The notes beneath the pieces were generated by a model. The model had not been told where the DNA came from. It was given only the letters and a program-made list of their open reading frames with translations, and did no database searches. 64,000 nucleotides of DNA from Gemmata sp. (GTDB lineage Bacteria > Planctomycetota > Planctomycetia > Gemmatales > Gemmataceae), in assembly GCA_025055115.1 (NCBI GenBank), contig JANWYJ010000073.1:28597-92596 (forward strand). The letters run 5' to 3'. Shown piece after piece: positions 17,552 through 24,830 of this stretch (positions within the stretch are counted from its first letter, which is position 1; each line of letters begins with the position of its first letter). The translations under genes and the position numbers were made by a program.

Positions 17552-18319
17552 ATGACCATGATGCGGACGCTGCTGATGCCCGGGGCACTGCTGCTGGCGC
17601 TGGGTCTGGTGGCTGGTGGTCAAGACCCTGCGCCTGCCCCCCTAGCCGCCGATGCCCACGGTTGGATCGACCTGATGCGCCCCGAGGTGTGGCGCAAAGT
17701 TGATGAACGGTGGATTTTCACCGATGCGGTGAAATTAGCCCCCAACGCCAAGGGCAAAGCCGATGCTGCGCTCAAAGGCGAACGCCGAGCCAGCGGCCCG
17801 ATTTGGCTCAACGGCGAAACCGGACGGCTCCCCAACCTCATCACCAAAGAGGCCTTTGGCGATTGCGAAATCCATGTCGAATTCCTCCTGGCCAAAGGCT
17901 CCAATGGCGGGGTCAAATTCCATGAGGTTTATGAAATTCAGATACTCGATAGCTATGGCAAGAAAGAACTGACCGGCAGCGACAACGGCGGCATTTATCC
18001 CCGTGCCAATCTCGAAAAAGGCGGCTACCTCGACAAAGGTATTCCCCCCCAGGTGAACGCTTCCAAACCGCCCGGCGAATGGCAGACACTCACCGCCATT
18101 TGGCGCTCGCCCCGTTTTAATGAGAAAGGTGAGAAAATCGCCCACGCCATGATCGTGAAAGCAACCCTCAACGGCCAAGTGATTCATGAGAACGTCGAAG
18201 TGAAAACCCCCACCGGTGGCAATTGGATGAAGAAAGAAACCCCCACCGGCTCATTCATGCTCCAAAGTGATCACGGCCCCATTGCCTGGCGGAATGTGAA
18301 AATTCGCCCGTTGAAGTAA
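17552..18319 (+). CDS. DUF1080 (3-keto-disaccharide hydrolase domain) secreted protein
   Basis: The 255-aa protein has a signal peptide (to about residue 24) and a single concanavalin-like DUF1080 domain: GDCEIHVEFLLAKGSNGGVKF, YEIQILDSYGK, GEWQTLTAIWRSPRF, PIAWRNVKIRPL. Family members hydrolyse 3-keto-glycosides, often next to Gfo/Idh/MocA oxidoreductases and TIM-barrel isomerases such as those in this window. A second DUF1080 gene lies at 58795-59589. The start is ATG 17552; ATG 17558 and 17561 are possible. Confidence 0.9.
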   Translation: MTMMRTLLMPGALLLALGLVAGGQDPAPAPLAADAHGWIDLMRPEVWRKVDERWIFTDAVKLAPNAKGKADAALKGERRASGPIWLNGETGRLPNLITKEAFGDCEIHVEFLLAKGSNGGVKFHEVYEIQILDSYGKKELTGSDNGGIYPRANLEKGGYLDKGIPPQVNASKPPGEWQTLTAIWRSPRFNEKGEKIAHAMIVKATLNGQVIHENVEVKTPTGGNWMKKETPTGSFMLQSDHGPIAWRNVKIRPLK

Positions 18320-18402
18320 TGGCTCTCCCGAAGCCACAACCCCGGCGGGTGGGTTCCCGTCTGAACAACCTTTTCAGGACTTCGCCCACACTGCCGACTC
18401 CC

Positions 18403-18495
18403 GATGCCGTGCGTGCTCCTGTTCACGTTGCAACTTTCGACTCGTATCGCTCGATGACGCAAATAGCCAAACTGATGCCGTGCGTGCTTCTGTTC
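18403..18495. repeat. 22-bp direct repeat (spacing 71)
   Basis: GATGCCGTGCGTGCT-CTGTTC occurs at 18403-18424 and 18474-18495 with one mismatch; weaker similarity (GTT-CAAC) continues beyond. It lies in the 261-bp gap between the DUF1080 and sulfatase genes. Confidence 0.85.
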
Positions 18496-18580
18496 GCAGC
18501 GTTACAACCGCGGTATTCTCGGGTGTGGTCGTTGTGAACCGTGGAAATTCCTAGAAACACTTCACCGTTGAGGTTTTCCG

Positions 18581-20176
18581 ATGCGATGGCTCGTCACAAC
18601 ACTGCTGGTACTCGCGGCTAGCTTGCCCGGAGTGGCTGCTGAAAAACCGAATATCCTCTTCTGTTTTGCCGACGATTGGGGTCGCTACGCGTCGTGCTAT
18701 GCCCCACTGGATGCCAAGCCGACCGCCAATAGCGTCATTCAAACCCCGCACATCGATACGGTGGCCCGTCGCGGCGTGATCTTCCGGAATGCCTTCGTCC
18801 CGGCACCGTCGTGCACGCCCTGCCGCAGTTCGCTGCTGAGTGGGCGCTATTTCTTCAACACCGGTCGCGGTGCGATTCTCAGCGGGGCCGTGTGGGACGA
18901 AAAAATCCCGTCCTCCCCGCTGCTGCTGCGCGACCGGGGCTACGACATTGGCAAAATCGGCAAAGTGTGGAGTCCCGGCGTCCCGGTCGATGCGCCCATC
19001 GGCGAACAGCGCTACGCCTACCAGAAATCGGGCATGGGCTTCAACAACTTCTCCCAACAAGCCACACAAGCGGTCCAACAAGGTAAAACCGTCGCTGCCG
19101 CCAAAGCGGACCTCATCGCCCAAGTCCAAGGCAATTTCGCCGCGTTCCTCAAGGCCCGCGATCCCCAAAAACCGTTCTTTTTCTGGTTTGGCCCCACGAA
19201 TGTGCACCGCAAATGGGTGAAAGGCTCGGGGAAGGCCTTGTGGGGCATCGACCCCGACGCACTGAAAGGAAAGTTGCCGTCGTTTCTCCCCGATGTTCCC
19301 GAAGTGCGAGAAGATTTCGCGGATTATCTGGGCGAAGCCCAAGCCTTTGATGCCTGCGTCGGTATTTTGCTCCAGCAACTCAAAGAAGCCGGCGAACTGG
19401 AGAAGACGGTGGTGGTCATCAGCGGCGACCATGGCGCCCCGGGCTTCCCCGGGGGCAAGTGCAACCTCTACGACTTCGGCACCGCCGTGGCCCTGGTGAT
19501 TGCCGGCCCGGGCATTCCCGGCCCCCGGGTGGTCGACGACTTTACCAATCTCATGGACCTGACCCCCACCTTCCTCGAAATCGGTGGGGTGAAATTCCCT
19601 GAAGGGTTGGATGGGAAGTCGCTCTGGCCAGTGTTGACCTCCAAGCAGCAAGGTCTGGTCGACCCGCAGCGCACATGGGTTGTCACGGGTCGTGAACGGC
19701 ATGTCGGCGATGCCCGCGCCGGCAACAAACCCTATCCGCAACGGGCCTTACGCACCAAAGACTTCCTCTACATCCGCAATTTCGCCCCCGATCGCTACCC
19801 TATGGGCGATCCCCAAGCGGTCACGGTCGACTCCGCACCCACCGCCAACGAACTCGAAAACAACACGTTCGTAGCCTTCGCGGATATGGACGCTAGCCCC
19901 ACCAAAGCGTGGTTGGTCGCTCACCGCAACGATCCACAATGGCAATGGCACTACAACTATGCCTTCGCCAAACGCCCCGCGGAGGAACTGTACGATCTCC
20001 GCAACGACCCTGATCAGGTGAAAAATGTGGCCACCGACAAAAACTACGAAACGATACGCCAAGAGATGGCCAATCGCCTCATAAAGATTCTCACTCAGGC
20101 CGGCGATCCGCGCGTGGTGGAAAAAGATTGCCGTTTCGAGAAACCCCCGTTCACCGATTTTGTCCGCAAGAAGTGA
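18581..20176 (+). CDS. Secreted type I sulfatase, N-sulfoglucosamine sulfohydrolase-like
   Basis: The 531-aa protein has a signal peptide (residues 1-20) and an alkaline-phosphatase-fold sulfatase domain. The formylglycine signature is [11 protein letters not shown] (CxPxR), metal residues are in FCFADDWG, and [15 protein letters not shown] carries the DHG motif. The length and the [12 protein letters not shown] start match heparan N-sulfatase-like enzymes of planctomycetes, which desulfate polysaccharides. A formylglycine-generating partner is not in this window. The second repeat-bearing region begins about 50 nt after its stop. Confidence 0.92.
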   Translation: MRWLVTTLLVLAASLPGVAAEKPNILFCFADDWGRYASCYAPLDAKPTANSVIQTPHIDTVARRGVIFRNAFVPAPSCTPCRSSLLSGRYFFNTGRGAILSGAVWDEKIPSSPLLLRDRGYDIGKIGKVWSPGVPVDAPIGEQRYAYQKSGMGFNNFSQQATQAVQQGKTVAAAKADLIAQVQGNFAAFLKARDPQKPFFFWFGPTNVHRKWVKGSGKALWGIDPDALKGKLPSFLPDVPEVREDFADYLGEAQAFDACVGILLQQLKEAGELEKTVVVISGDHGAPGFPGGKCNLYDFGTAVALVIAGPGIPGPRVVDDFTNLMDLTPTFLEIGGVKFPEGLDGKSLWPVLTSKQQGLVDPQRTWVVTGRERHVGDARAGNKPYPQRALRTKDFLYIRNFAPDRYPMGDPQAVTVDSAPTANELENNTFVAFADMDASPTKAWLVAHRNDPQWQWHYNYAFAKRPAEELYDLRNDPDQVKNVATDKNYETIRQEMANRLIKILTQAGDPRVVEKDCRFEKPPFTDFVRKK

Positions 20177-20227
20177 CACTAACGGAATCGACCACATCGC
20201 GTAGGGAGGGAGGGACAGAGCGCCCCC

Positions 20228-20337
20228 GGCCTAGCAGGTGAACCCAGAGTCGTTCACTTCCTCGTGGCTTTCCATCGGAGTCTGGGACCCCGACGTGGCC
20301 GCGGCCTAGCAGGTGAACCCAAAGTCGTTCACTTCCT
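20228..20337. repeat. 35-bp direct repeat (spacing 75)
   Basis: Copies at 20228-20262 and 20303-20337 differ at one base. Each contains GTGAAC...GTTCAC, a potential 6-bp stem. They lie 52 nt after the sulfatase stop. Confidence 0.93.
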
Positions 20338-20463
20338 GAACGATCGCCCTGCGACGAGCCACGGATAAGCACCATGTGATCGGCAATCGTTCCCGGGAAG
20401 TAACGCGAGACGATGGCCGTGGCCACCCAGCGACGCATGCAAAATGGTGCTCCCAGCGCCGAC

Positions 20464-20688
20464 ATGGCCACGACACCGAAACCTCAGAGTACCGGAAAGT
20501 ACTCCGACTTCACGGCCAGCAACCAGCTTCGTTACGAAGGATTGGCCGCCCGAAATCCCTTGCGATGTTCGCTGTGTGGCTGGCCCAAGGCGCAGGTGAA
20601 GACGCCGACGGTTGAGGCCAACGTGGCTTTCACCCGATGTGGCTTTCATCCGATGTGGCTTTCATCCGATGTGGCCTTCACCCGATGA
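20464..20688 (+). CDS. Small CxxC protein, hypothetical
   Basis: A 74-aa frame contains one CSLCG knuckle and no recognisable full domain; ATG 20413 would give 91 aa. The resemblance of LRCSLCGWPKAQVK to a ClpX-type zinc finger is weak. The 3' end is a four-fold 16-bp repeat. Removing the three extra copies (48 nt) still leaves an in-frame C-terminus VAFTR followed by TGA, which is an argument that the frame is real. No clear ribosome-binding site was seen. Confidence 0.35.
   Translation: MATTPKPQSTGKYSDFTASNQLRYEGLAARNPLRCSLCGWPKAQVKTPTVEANVAFTRCGFHPMWLSSDVAFTR
20623..20686. repeat. Four tandem 16-bp units at the end of a small ORF
   Basis: GTGGCTTTCACCCGAT and variants occur at 20623, 20639, 20655 and 20671. 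The first and last share C at position 11 and the middle two share T. The final unit runs into the TGA at 20686-20688. Confidence 0.95.
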
Positions 20689-20737
20689 TGAGGCAGCTGG
20701 GGCTGGCCTCAGCGGGGGTGGAGAGGCCGACAGGCCA

Positions 20738-20980
20738 TCACCACGATGACGGTTCAGAGGCTTCACGAGTACGCGGATGGGGCGCTGGAGCCACTTCCAG
20801 CACCGTTACCCCAGGCCGGGTGGGCGGAGCCAAAGGCGGAGGATCGTCGGCAGCCAGCGGGGGCGGTTCCAGGATCGCTTCCTGATGCTGATCGACCTGC
20901 ACCGCGATGTTCGCGTCCTGAGCGGATTGGCAGCCGATCAAAAGGCTAGCCAGTACAAGGAGTGTGATCCGACGGACCAT
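20738..20980 (-). CDS. Small lipoprotein
   Basis: The 80-aa product has a short hydrophobic signal with lipobox LLIGC at residues 13-17, then a Pro/Ala-rich hydrophilic tail. GGGAG six bases upstream of ATG 20980 on the coding strand supports the start. No domain is recognisable. The tail composition suggests a flexible periplasmic linker or anchor. Confidence 0.68.
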   Translation of the reverse strand: MVRRITLLVLASLLIGCQSAQDANIAVQVDQHQEAILEPPPLAADDPPPLAPPTRPGVTVLEVAPAPHPRTREASEPSSW

Positions 20981-21148
20981 CAGTAACTCCCGGCGTGGTA
21001 AGGAAGCTTCGCGGTTCGTGCTATGGTATTATACGTTTGCCGCGACATGATATTTCGGGTGAGGCCACAGAATCGCCTCACCGGCTCTGCGGCCGTGGCG
21101 AGAAACACTGATGGGTGTTGTTGATGGTGTGTCTTCCGTTCCGTTCGG

Positions 21149-22360
21149 CTACGTTCGGCGGAGCCAACGCCATGTGATCCAACTGCCTGCGACGAGCAAC
21201 ACTGGCACACCCAGGTAAATCGCCAAATGCCACCACGGTGTGACGGAAACAATCTGCGTGCGGGTGATAATGAGCGGCGGGCGGGCCACTGGGGCCGGGT
21301 CCGGGGAAGGCTCGAAGTATACTTCGTCAACGGCTGGCCGCGGCGACGAACGATCTTCGAATTCCGTCAGCCACATTCCCGCCGCTTCGGGGGGGGTGAA
21401 GGCTGGTTTGCCATCTTGGCGTGGCGGATCGACCAATTTCGCGAGCTTGAAGACCTCAGGCCAGCGGGGCGATTGAACCGAACCCGCCCACACCGTTGCG
21501 CCGGGCCACACTTGCCCGCCCTGGCCCAGCCGGCCGGTATAACGGCTCGGTGCCGCCAGATAGACACGCAAAAGACGCTGGCTTTTCTCAGCGGTCAGCG
21601 GTTCTCCCGGCGGTTCGCGATAGGGGTAGAAGGGTTTGTCGGTCTGGAACGACATCCGGATGGGTCGCATCGTGTGATGGATGGAATCCACCGGAAGCTT
21701 GGGGCGGTTGTCGGGTGTCAACCGGGCAATCTTGAAGGCAGTAATACACCACTGATCCTGGACATATTTCCCCAGCCACGGTTCAATCCCGGGGGGGGCT
21801 TCAAAGCCGTTTTTGGCTAACCATTGGGCGAGTTGCTGTTGACCACGTTCAGGCCCATCGCCTGCGCCGGGGCGAAAGTAGAGTACGGCGACGTCGAAAT
21901 CCCCCACCCGTTTTTGCTCCAACACCTCCACAGTGCCTTCCTTCGCTGGCTCGGGTCCCCAAGCCCCTCCCAGTGCTCGATCCTCCGGCAATGCGGATTG
22001 GCTGGGAATGGAACATCCTGAGAAAAAGGGCTTCATGACTTCCTTGGTTTGTTCGCGGTACTCCACAGGCGGCGCGGTGATCGTTTCCAATTCGTAGAAA
22101 AGGTCGTCAGTCACAACATCCAGATCCGGAGGTGTGGGCGTAGGGACCAGGAAACCGAAACTGTAGCTGCTACTGTGGAAGTTGGCACTGCGGATGAAGT
22201 GTTCCGTTTTCGTCTTCTCATCCCAAACGATGAATGCCTCTTCATAAGCAATCGCGACACGTTGATTCGGCGGGGGAACAACCGCACAGCCCCACACCGC
22301 ATCCGGAAGCGATACGCAAACCGTGACAGCCACAAGAATAAGGCAGCCGAGGAGTTTCAT
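21149..22360 (-). CDS. DUF2330 domain-containing exported protein with C-terminal membrane anchor
   Basis: The 403-aa protein has a signal peptide (to about residue 26) followed by the DUF2330 start CAVVPPPNQRVAIAYEEAFI and VWDEKTKTEHFIR, and ends in a transmembrane helix (WHLAIYLGVPVLLVAGSWI) plus a short basic tail. The function of DUF2330 is unknown. The start ATG 22360 has GGAG upstream and overlaps the preceding stop as ATGA, so it is the third gene of a coupled set (esterase, 67-aa membrane protein, DUF2330). Confidence 0.86.
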   Translation of the reverse strand: MKLLGCLILVAVTVCVSLPDAVWGCAVVPPPNQRVAIAYEEAFIVWDEKTKTEHFIRSANFHSSSYSFGFLVPTPTPPDLDVVTDDLFYELETITAPPVEYREQTKEVMKPFFSGCSIPSQSALPEDRALGGAWGPEPAKEGTVEVLEQKRVGDFDVAVLYFRPGAGDGPERGQQQLAQWLAKNGFEAPPGIEPWLGKYVQDQWCITAFKIARLTPDNRPKLPVDSIHHTMRPIRMSFQTDKPFYPYREPPGEPLTAEKSQRLLRVYLAAPSRYTGRLGQGGQVWPGATVWAGSVQSPRWPEVFKLAKLVDPPRQDGKPAFTPPEAAGMWLTEFEDRSSPRPAVDEVYFEPSPDPAPVARPPLIITRTQIVSVTPWWHLAIYLGVPVLLVAGSWITWRWLRRT

Positions 22361-22560
22361 GGGTTCTCCGAATTGAGTCGCATCGGGAGAAACACGGGTT
22401 CGTGATCGACATCGTCGCCGTGGCAACCGTGTGCGAACAGGGGAATGAGCAAAACCCCAATAGCGACCATCAGCCACACCGCGGAGAACCACCCACGGCC
22501 CGGCTTGGCGGCGGGGAGCTTGGTGGGCAGCCAGGGTGTTGGGAGGAGAGTGGCTTTCAC
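22357..22560 (-). CDS. 67-aa single-pass membrane protein, hypothetical
   Basis: The product has one hydrophobic segment (AVWLMVAIGVLLIPLFAHG, residues ~27-45). Its GTG start (22558-22560) overlaps the stop of the esterase gene as GTGA, and its TGA overlaps the DUF2330 start as ATGA. This double coupling is the main evidence that the gene is real. It may form a membrane partner of the DUF2330 protein (inference). Confidence 0.68.
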   Translation of the reverse strand: MKATLLPTPWLPTKLPAAKPGRGWFSAVWLMVAIGVLLIPLFAHGCHGDDVDHEPVFLPMRLNSENP

Positions 22561-23504
22561 GGGGTTACTTTCAAATGAGTATCGAGGAATTTCAGGGAAT
22601 CGTGGATTGTCCGGGTGAGGGTTTTCCCATTCCAGCCGTGGCCCGCGCCACGCAGGGGAATCAGTTGCGCAGTCGCTTGGACATGGTGAAGTTTTTTGAG
22701 CAAATTCTCAGAATGCACAATAGGAACGATCAGATCGAAGGTGCCGTGGAAGATCAGCACGGGGGGGGCTTTGGCAGTTACATAGTTGAGCGGCGAGGCC
22801 GTTTGGTAAATTTTCGGGTCTTTTTTGCACTCAGGGCCGAACACGGGAACCATGTAACTGTCTTCCAAACCGGGGCTGTTGGCGTATAAACTCAAGTCGG
22901 TTGGGCCGAAGAAATCGACGACGCACTGCACCCGTGAGCTTTCCTGAAGGTTCTCGCCCACATCCCAACCATCCACGCGGTCGGCTAAGCCCAATAGCAG
23001 CGCCAAATGGCCACCGGCCGAGAATCCGACGGCAGCGAATTTCTCCCGGTCGATATTCCACTTCTGGGCATTGGCGCGCAGATAACGTACCGCGGCTCGG
23101 GCATCCTGAATTTGAGCCGGGAAACGGTGTTTGGGAGCTAAACGGTAACTTACTGCTGCCGCGACATACCCTTGCTGCGCGAATTGTTCCATCACACTGG
23201 GGGTGGGTGTGCCTTGGCCATCGCGGCTGCCGATCGATAAGTCGCGGCGGTGACCGGTTTTCCACGCCCCTCCGTGCAAAAGCACCACGCACGGAAACGG
23301 ACCACCGGTCGTGGGTTTGGCAAGGTCGAGTTCGAGTTTGTCCGGGCCGTGGGTCGCGTAGAGAATGTCGCGGGTGATGGTGATAGCCCGCGGTTGTGCC
23401 CCGGAACCTTTCGGTTCATGCGGTGGCGGCGCTACCGGGGCAGACAGACCCAGCGCTGCGACCCCAACGGCTGCGCTAAGGCTGAGAAACAGTTTCGGCA
23501 TCAT
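22557..23504 (-). CDS. Secreted alpha/beta hydrolase (BD-FAE/lipase-like esterase)
   Basis: The 315-aa protein has a signal peptide, the oxyanion motif LLHGGAWKTG, the nucleophile elbow GFSAGGH, a late Asp in HGTFDLIVP and a His in GAGHGW, forming a complete Ser-Asp-His triad. These enzymes deacylate esters such as acetylated or feruloylated polysaccharides. ATG 23504 is preferred, with a GGGGTGAG ribosome-binding region upstream. A 27-bp repeat lies in the upstream region. Confidence 0.87.
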   Translation of the reverse strand: MMPKLFLSLSAAVGVAALGLSAPVAPPPHEPKGSGAQPRAITITRDILYATHGPDKLELDLAKPTTGGPFPCVVLLHGGAWKTGHRRDLSIGSRDGQGTPTPSVMEQFAQQGYVAAAVSYRLAPKHRFPAQIQDARAAVRYLRANAQKWNIDREKFAAVGFSAGGHLALLLGLADRVDGWDVGENLQESSRVQCVVDFFGPTDLSLYANSPGLEDSYMVPVFGPECKKDPKIYQTASPLNYVTAKAPPVLIFHGTFDLIVPIVHSENLLKKLHHVQATAQLIPLRGAGHGWNGKTLTRTIHDSLKFLDTHLKVTP

Positions 23505-23517
23505 GCGCTCACCCCTC

Positions 23518-23617
23518 AAAAATTCTACTCGCAGCACAATTTTTGCCGAGTTCCTGGTCAGACCGTAGAGCTTCTACAAGCTAGGACCCTGAAAATTCTA
23601 CTCGCAGCACAATTTTT
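23518..23617. repeat. 27-bp direct repeat upstream of the esterase gene (spacing 73)
   Basis: AAAATTCTACTCGCAGCACA with a following T-run occurs at 23518-23544 and 23591-23617, essentially identical. Unlike most pairs here, it lies on the 5' side of its nearest gene, directly next to the start, and could affect its leader or promoter. Confidence 0.93.
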
Positions 23618-23753
23618 CCTGAAGTCGGGCGTCGGTGGCTCTCGTTGATACCAACGGCCTATCCTGCTTATGAAAATTGGCGTTCTGCGAGAAGTAAGCT
23701 ACAGTCGAGTAGGTTGTTGCCCATTGTTAACAGGGTTGCGTCAGGCTCGCAGA

Positions 23754-24542
23754 ATGAATCCTCTTGTCGTATGCCCGGGGTGCGGCTTTCGGGGTCGGTT
23801 GCCGGAAGGGTTGAACCGGTTGCAAACCATCGTTTGCCCTCAATGTCGCCAGGAAGTGGCCGTGCAGCAATTGCAGTCCATCGCCACACCGATTGATGAT
23901 GCTTCGTACCCCATTTGGGTGGACGAGCAACCGCACCGGCCAAACCCTGCTCCTGATCCGGCCCTCCCTCCGCTGGAGCCGTACACCGGGGAATTCATGA
24001 AGGAAGAAGCCGAACGCTTCTCTCAATATGTTACCGCCCGGCTGACCGAGTTGCACCGGCGCCGGCTAGAAATGGCGGAAGCGGAAAATCGCTTCGAGCT
24101 GATGACGATGGAGCGAAAACAAGAACTTGTCCGTCATCGGGAGGCGCTGTTGGCCGAACGCGAAGCCCTCCGCGATCGCCAACAGGCGCTTCAAGCGAAA
24201 GAAGAAATGCTCGCAGCCCGCGAGGCTGCGCTAGCGGCTCGCGAAGCCGAATTGGTGGCGCGCGAAGCCCGTGTGGCACGCTCCGAGGCCCGCGCCGCCG
24301 ACATCGACCGCCGCATGGCCGAATTACGGGCCACCATCGACACACTCGATGCCCGCCGCGCCGCCTTGGCCGAAGAACGGGCCGAACTCGATCGGCGTGC
24401 TGAAGCGTTGGACAAAGCCGAACTGGCTATGCATCGCCGCACCGCCGAACTCGACGAACTCGACGAACGGCTGCGCATGGAACAGGAGGAGTTCGAATTA
24501 CTCAAAGAGCAATTCTTCGCAACCCACAATCCGTCGGAGTAG
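23754..24542 (+). CDS. Zinc-ribbon plus long coiled-coil protein, hypothetical
   Basis: The 262-aa protein has two CxxC knuckles near the N-terminus (CPGCGF and CPQCRQ, residues ~6-31), a Pro-rich linker, then about 170 residues of unbroken charged heptads (EREALRDRQQAL, AAREAALAAREAEL, ERAELDRRAEAL), so it should form a long rod. The start ATG 23754 is chosen because the zinc ribbon begins there. The function is unknown; a scaffold or DNA/RNA-associated role is only a guess. Confidence 0.75.
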   Translation: MNPLVVCPGCGFRGRLPEGLNRLQTIVCPQCRQEVAVQQLQSIATPIDDASYPIWVDEQPHRPNPAPDPALPPLEPYTGEFMKEEAERFSQYVTARLTELHRRRLEMAEAENRFELMTMERKQELVRHREALLAEREALRDRQQALQAKEEMLAAREAALAAREAELVAREARVARSEARAADIDRRMAELRATIDTLDARRAALAEERAELDRRAEALDKAELAMHRRTAELDELDERLRMEQEEFELLKEQFFATHNPSE

Positions 24543-24639
24543 CGCTACCGGCCGATTTCCAACCCATCACGCCCCATCCCTCGGGGAAGTAGCTCCACCG
24601 GTCTGCCGCAAACCCATCACGCCCCATCCCTCGGGGCTA
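24540..24639. repeat. 50-bp tandem repeat starting exactly at the stop codon
   Basis: Unit 1 (24540-24589) begins with the TAG of the coiled-coil gene; unit 2 (24590-24639) repeats it including TAG. The right halves (24561-24586 and 24611-24636) are nearly identical and the left halves have diverged. The rest of the gap to 24830 shows nothing recognisable. Confidence 0.88.
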
Positions 24640-24830
24640 ATCGCGACACAAGAAACCCATCCGCCATGCGCGGCGCAGTTGGGGCCGGCCACGACTCTCG
24701 GCAACGGCGGCCGTTGGCACCCTGCGGCGATAGCGACGCCAAAAGGTCCACGCATGTGCCAAACGGTCAGGTCGCGGCCGGTGGTATCGGTGGTTCCACC
24801 GCTTGCGTCTCACAATCGCCACCGCTTTTC

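Noticed and set aside
18551..19741. 396-aa open frame on the minus strand
   Set aside because: Antisense to the sulfatase, which has clear active-site motifs and a signal peptide.
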